From: an uncultured Varibaculum sp.
GTDB taxonomy: Bacteria > Actinomycetota > Actinomycetes > Actinomycetales > Actinomycetaceae
Assembly: GCA_947255165.1 (NCBI GenBank)
Contig: CAMYFZ010000041.1
Location: forward strand, 1 to 16,976
DNA: 16,976 bases
Direction of reading: 5' to 3'
The translations under genes and the position numbers were made by a program. Shown in pieces: positions 14,463 through 16,976 of the stretch (positions within the stretch are counted from its first letter, which is position 1; each line of letters opens with the position of its first letter). The notes below the pieces were generated by a model. That model was not told the origin of the DNA. It saw nothing but the letters and a program-made list of their open reading frames with translations, and searched no databases.

Positions 14463-15887
14463 ATGCGCAGAGCGAAAATTGTATGTACCTTAGGGCCGGC
14501 AACTAATTCCCCGTCCCAAATTGAAAAACTGGTCGAGGCTGGGATGAACGTGGCGCGGATTAACCGCTCACACGGCAGCCAAGAAGAAGCAGAGGTTACC
14601 ATTGCCAATATTCGGCGGGCGGCTCTGCAAAGTGGGAAAGCCATTGCAGTCCTGGTAGACCTGCAGGGCCCCAAGATTCGTTTAGAGACTTTCGCAGGGG
14701 GACCGCAAACCTTAGAAAAAGGTGATACTTTCACGATCACCACTCGGGATGTGCCGGGGGATAAAGAAATCGTGGGGACTACTTTCAAAGGCTTACCTGG
14801 GGATTGCACTCCCGGAGACGCCCTCTTGATTGATGACGGGAATGTACAGGTCCGGGTAAAAGAAGTTACCGAGACCGATGTAGTTACCGAAGTGGAAGTA
14901 CCCGGGGTGGTTTCCGACCACAAGGGACTCAACCTGCCGGGAGTTGCGGTTTCGGTGCCGGCGCTTTCAGAAAAAGATCAAGATGATTTGCGTTGGGCGC
15001 TGCAGCAGGGTGCCGATATTATTGCCCTGTCTTTTGTGCGTAGTGCCGATGATTTCGCTGATGTAAAGCAGATTATGGATGAAGAGGAAGTCCATATTCC
15101 CGTTATCGCCAAGATTGAAAAGCCGCAGGCAGTTGAGCGGTTGGTAGAAATAGTCCAGGCCTTTGACGGCATTATGGTGGCGCGCGGTGACCTGGGGGTA
15201 GAGATGCCGCTAGAGGCGGTGCCACTGGTGCAAAAACGGGCGATTGAGCTGGCTCGGCGTTATGCGAAGCCAGTAATTGTGGCTACTCAGGTCTTTGACT
15301 CGATGATTCATAATCCTCGTCCTACCCGCGCCGAAGCCTCCGACTGTGCGAACGCGATTTTAGACGGGGCCGATGCGGTGATGTTGTCGGGAGAAACTTC
15401 GGTAGGGGCCTATCCGATTGATGCGGTGCGGCTGATGTCTTCGGTTATTACTAACGTGGAAGAAAATGGGGGAGATCGAATCGCCCCGCTTACTACCTAT
15501 GCTCATGACCGTGCCGGGGTGCTGTCCATGTCGGCGGCGCGGGCAGCCGAAATGCTGGATCTGAAGTTCATGATTGCTTTCACCCAAACGGGTAGCACTG
15601 CCCGCACCGTGTCGCGCTTGCGTTCCCCGATTCCGATGCTGGCATTCACGCCGTTAGAGGCGACTCGTAACCAGTTGGCGGTCTCTTGGGGGATTCACAC
15701 TTATCGTGTCCCCCATGTAACCCACACGGACGATATGATCTGGCAAGTGGATCAGGTCTTGCAGGCGCAGGGCTTAGCCAAGCAGGGGGATCAAGTGATC
15801 ATTTTGGGGGGAATGCCCCCCGGGGTTACTGGCTCTACTAACTCGCTGCGGATTCATACAGTGGGGATGGAAACCGACTACCGGTAA
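14463..15887 (+). CDS. pyk: Pyruvate kinase
   Basis: The enzyme transfers phosphate from phosphoenolpyruvate to ADP, the last step of glycolysis. It has 474 residues, a normal bacterial length. RRAKIVCTLGPAT opens the barrel. Arg32, Asn34, Ser36 and His37 bind ATP and K+ (ARINRSHG); position 35 is Arg where Phe or Met is usual. The B domain inserts after DLQGPKIRLET. The active-site Lys217 and Glu219 (IAKIEKPQ) and Asp243 (VARGDLGVEMP) bind the metal and substrate. ATQVFDSMIHNPRPTRAEASD and LSGETSVGAYP are conserved. The C-terminal domain, where allosteric effectors bind, is complete. It starts 76 bases after lgt and probably has its own promoter. Confidence 0.97.
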   Translation: MRRAKIVCTLGPATNSPSQIEKLVEAGMNVARINRSHGSQEEAEVTIANIRRAALQSGKAIAVLVDLQGPKIRLETFAGGPQTLEKGDTFTITTRDVPGDKEIVGTTFKGLPGDCTPGDALLIDDGNVQVRVKEVTETDVVTEVEVPGVVSDHKGLNLPGVAVSVPALSEKDQDDLRWALQQGADIIALSFVRSADDFADVKQIMDEEEVHIPVIAKIEKPQAVERLVEIVQAFDGIMVARGDLGVEMPLEAVPLVQKRAIELARRYAKPVIVATQVFDSMIHNPRPTRAEASDCANAILDGADAVMLSGETSVGAYPIDAVRLMSSVITNVEENGGDRIAPLTTYAHDRAGVLSMSAARAAEMLDLKFMIAFTQTGSTARTVSRLRSPIPMLAFTPLEATRNQLAVSWGIHTYRVPHVTHTDDMIWQVDQVLQAQGLAKQGDQVIILGGMPPGVTGSTNSLRIHTVGMETDYR

Positions 15888-15904
15888 CCTTTTATAGGTT
15901 ATTT
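15885..15904 (+). terminator. Weak hairpin at the end of pyk
   Basis: TAACCT (15885-15890) pairs with AGGTTA (15896-15901) around TTTAT and is followed by only three T. The stem includes the pyk stop codon. It is AT-rich and could end transcription only partly. Confidence 0.35.
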
Positions 15905-15982
15905 CCGAGGACGCGCATAGGATCTTTGCGTTTTGCCTACTATCTTTGCGCTGCGGGCGCGCGGTGAATTAGCTAACAACGC

Positions 15983-16011
15983 TTGACAGTACCTGGATGG
16001 TAAAATAGAGT
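15983..16011 (+). promoter_or_regulatory. Sigma-70-type promoter of the orphan unit
   Basis: TTGACA (perfect, 15983-15988) is followed after 17 bases by TAGAGT (16006-16011, 4 of 6). Transcription would begin near 16018, leaving a leader of about 165 bases before the ATG at 16183. It is the best consensus -35 in the window. A TAAAAT at 16001 is only 12 bases from the -35, too close to be the partner. Confidence 0.65.
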
Positions 16012-16063
16012 TGAACACTTGTTGAAGTTTTCGGGTTTTCTCGGAAATTCGGTTGACTGCGGG

Positions 16064-16152
16064 CCACCTAGGTGGTTTTCTGAAGTTGGCCTAGACAGGC
16101 AGGGTTCTTTTTGAACCCCGGGGTTACCGGTGCGGACAATGCGCCAACCCCG
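16064..16152 (+). promoter_or_regulatory. Structured 5' leader of the 68-residue gene
   Basis: Three consecutive foldable elements are visible. CCACCTAGGTGG (16064-16075) is a 12-base palindrome followed by TTTT. GGGTTC/GAACCC (16102-16107 with 16113-16118) closes a T5 loop. CGGGGTT/AACCCCG (16119-16125 with 16146-16152) encloses a second stem GGTGC/GCGCC with one G-U pair. The segments GGGTT and AACCC occur twice each, so alternative pairings exist. The ribosome site GGAG (16171-16174) lies outside these stems. I do not recognise a named riboswitch; a comparison with RNA families would decide. Confidence 0.5.
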
Positions 16153-16182
16153 TGAGAAGTAGAAGTGAATGGAGTATCAAAA

Positions 16183-16389
16183 ATGGAAAAATACAATATT
16201 GTTGAGGCAGGCACTGGCCGTCAGGCAAACAATCTGCTGATTGACACGATTTCGGATGCGATCAGCCCCTGGTTTGCGGACGTTAGCCAAGACAGTCGAG
16301 TACGGGAAGCCATCGCGGCTCTTGCAGATGAAACTCTGCGGGCTCGCGCCGCCCAGTATCTGGGCTTGCAATTGCGTCCGGCTGCTTAA
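16183..16389 (+). CDS. Orphan small protein, 68 residues, unknown function
   Basis: The frame is open from GTG 16165, but GGAG at 16171-16174 stands eight bases before ATG 16183, which I take as the start. The product begins MEKYNIVEAGTGRQANNLL and ends GLQLRPAA. It has no signal peptide, membrane segment or cysteine. The second half, from VREAIAALADETLRARAAQYLG, looks like one or two amphipathic helices with alternating charge, suggestive of a small helical, possibly oligomeric or adaptor-like protein. I do not recognise a family. A good promoter, a structured leader and a very strong terminator isolate it as a single-gene transcript, which argues that it is real and regulated. Confidence 0.7.
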   Translation: MEKYNIVEAGTGRQANNLLIDTISDAISPWFADVSQDSRVREAIAALADETLRARAAQYLGLQLRPAA

Positions 16390-16404
16390 GAGGGCGCCTG
16401 CCGT

Positions 16405-16433
16405 GGCATTGAAAATCTAGTTTTTCAGGTGCC
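16405..16433 (+). other. Hairpin in the 3' untranslated region of the orphan gene
   Basis: TGAAAA (16410-16415) pairs with TTTTCA (16422-16427), and GGCA (16405-16408) with TGCC (16430-16433), leaving a small internal loop. It lies between the stop codon and the strong terminator and is of unknown role. Confidence 0.4.
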
Positions 16434-16445
16434 GCACTAAGCGAT

Positions 16446-16485
16446 CAGGTTCCCCCGCGATAGTCTCGCGGGGGAACCTGTTTTT
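16446..16485 (+). terminator. Strong intrinsic terminator
   Basis: A perfect 15-base stem, CAGGTTCCCCCGCGA (16446-16460) with TCGCGGGGGAACCTG (16466-16480), closes a five-base loop TAGTC and is followed at once by T5. It ends the transcript of the 68-residue gene and is the clearest terminator in the window. Confidence 0.93.
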
Positions 16486-16610
16486 ATTGCTGAGGTACGG
16501 TGGGCTAATGCCGGGGATAAAGGCCGCATTGCGTGTTTTTTCGGGCTAAAGCCCGTATTGTGGGCTGGACCTACCCGCTTGATCTGCGAAATCCTAGCCC
16601 CGTTGTTTTT

Positions 16611-16672
16611 CCGGTTAAATCTGGCATTGTTTTGCCAGCTAATCCAACTACCGTTTCGCCGGTTAAGCCTGG
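16611..16672. repeat. Pair of imperfect 14-base direct repeats
   Basis: Bases 16611-16624 and 16659-16672 read CCGGTTAA followed by AT or GC and then CTGG, 12 of 14 identical, 48 bases apart, which keeps one reading frame. The second copy covers the stop codon of the minus-strand nitroreductase. Between them CTGGC/GCCAG (16621-16625 with 16634-16638) can form a hairpin. Confidence 0.5.
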
Positions 16673-16976
16673 TGATTTTCCCAAAGTAGCTGCTGAAGCG
16701 GCTTGCGCTCGCGCTTTTTAGTGAGGCCAGCAGGGGCTTTGCCTACGGTGCACATCGTGAAAGGCACATAGGGAGCGGCGATCTGGAACTCCTGGCTAAC
16801 TAGCTCCCGATCAAAAGTGGCAAAGGGGCGCATATGTAGCCCCATTACTTCGGCCTGCAAAAGCATATTTTGCACTGCGCTTCCCAAATCGTAGGGACCG
16901 AAATCTAGGCCGTGGCGGGAGGGATATTCCTGATGAATGTTAAGAATCAGCCCGGACGCATCAAGCGCCCAATCCG
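16663..16976 (-). CDS. Nitroreductase-family protein, C-terminal part (5' end outside window)
   Basis: The frame is open from the window end to TAA at 16663-16665. The visible 103 residues begin DWALDASGLILNIHQEYPSRHG and continue DLGSAVQNMLLQAEVMGLHMRPFATFD. The 'D-x-G-x-A-x-x-N-x-L-L-x-A-x-x-x-G-L' helix is the hallmark of the FMN-dependent nitroreductase fold, and VPFTMCTVGKAPAG fits the final flavin-contacting strand. Such enzymes are homodimers that reduce nitro compounds, quinones or flavins with NAD(P)H. The C-terminus is basic (LTKKRERKPLQQLL). The substrate is unknown. Upstream residues and the start are not in view. Confidence 0.85.
   Translation of the reverse strand, partial: DWALDASGLILNIHQEYPSRHGLDFGPYDLGSAVQNMLLQAEVMGLHMRPFATFDRELVSQEFQIAAPYVPFTMCTVGKAPAGLTKKRERKPLQQLLWENHQA

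Noticed and set aside
14450..14932. 160-residue frame on the minus strand
   Set aside because: It is antisense to pyk, whose plus-strand frame carries all catalytic motifs; the peptide is Ser/Thr/Arg-rich, typical of a shadow frame.
16001..16006. TAAAAT as the -10 box for TTGACA at 15983
   Set aside because: The spacing is 12 bases, too short; TAGAGT at 16006 gives the standard 17.
16486..16662. CRISPR-like or short tandem array
   Set aside because: Only two imperfect 14-base copies occur, with no regular spacer pattern.

Overview
This window is a piece of chromosome from a Gram-positive actinobacterium. The evidence is a complete pupylation locus (mpa/arc, dop, pup, pafA), the actinobacterial pairing of a RecB-like nuclease divergent from trmI just upstream of it, and the hisF-hisI-trpC-lgt-pyk run. 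Base composition looks moderate for the phylum, and gene content and style resemble the Actinomycetaceae. The genus cannot be fixed from the sequence alone. No tRNA, rRNA, CRISPR array, insertion sequence or phage gene was seen.

Layout. 1-318: 3' end of an FAD-dependent oxidoreductase. 357-773: small protein with a very acidic, internally repeated tail. 781-1716 (-): aldo/keto reductase. 1951-3447 (+): uppP (undecaprenyl-diphosphate phosphatase) and a HAD hydrolase. 3444-4304 (-): RecB-family nuclease, divergent from trmI (4367-5473, tRNA m1A58 methyltransferase). 5552-10295: mpa/arc, dop, pup and pafA, tightly packed. 10301-11341: membrane-anchored FKBP-like protein, followed by a likely terminator. 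11462-14386: hisF, hisI, trpC and lgt. 14463-15887: pyk. 16183-16389: a 68-residue orphan protein with its own promoter, a structured leader and a strong terminator. 16663-16976 (-): C-terminal part of a nitroreductase-family protein.

The main biology is the pupylation cluster. PafA ligates Pup to target lysines, Dop removes it, and Mpa/ARC is the AAA+ ring that recognises pupylated substrates. In mycobacteria the 20S core genes prcB and prcA lie just downstream of pup. Here pup and pafA are 3 bases apart, and Mpa ends before the C-terminal GQYL-type tail that docks on the 20S core. Two independent features therefore point to a pupylation system that works without a proteasome, as known for Corynebacterium. 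Pup already ends in Glu, and Dop carries an enlarged disordered loop. Directly downstream, nearly coupled to pafA, is a membrane protein with degenerate FKBP-like domains.

Other points worth attention are candidate leaderless promoters (-10 boxes six or seven bases before the start codon) at recB, trmI and pyk, and the orphan unit around 15983-16485, whose leader can fold into consecutive hairpins built from the same repeated complementary segments.
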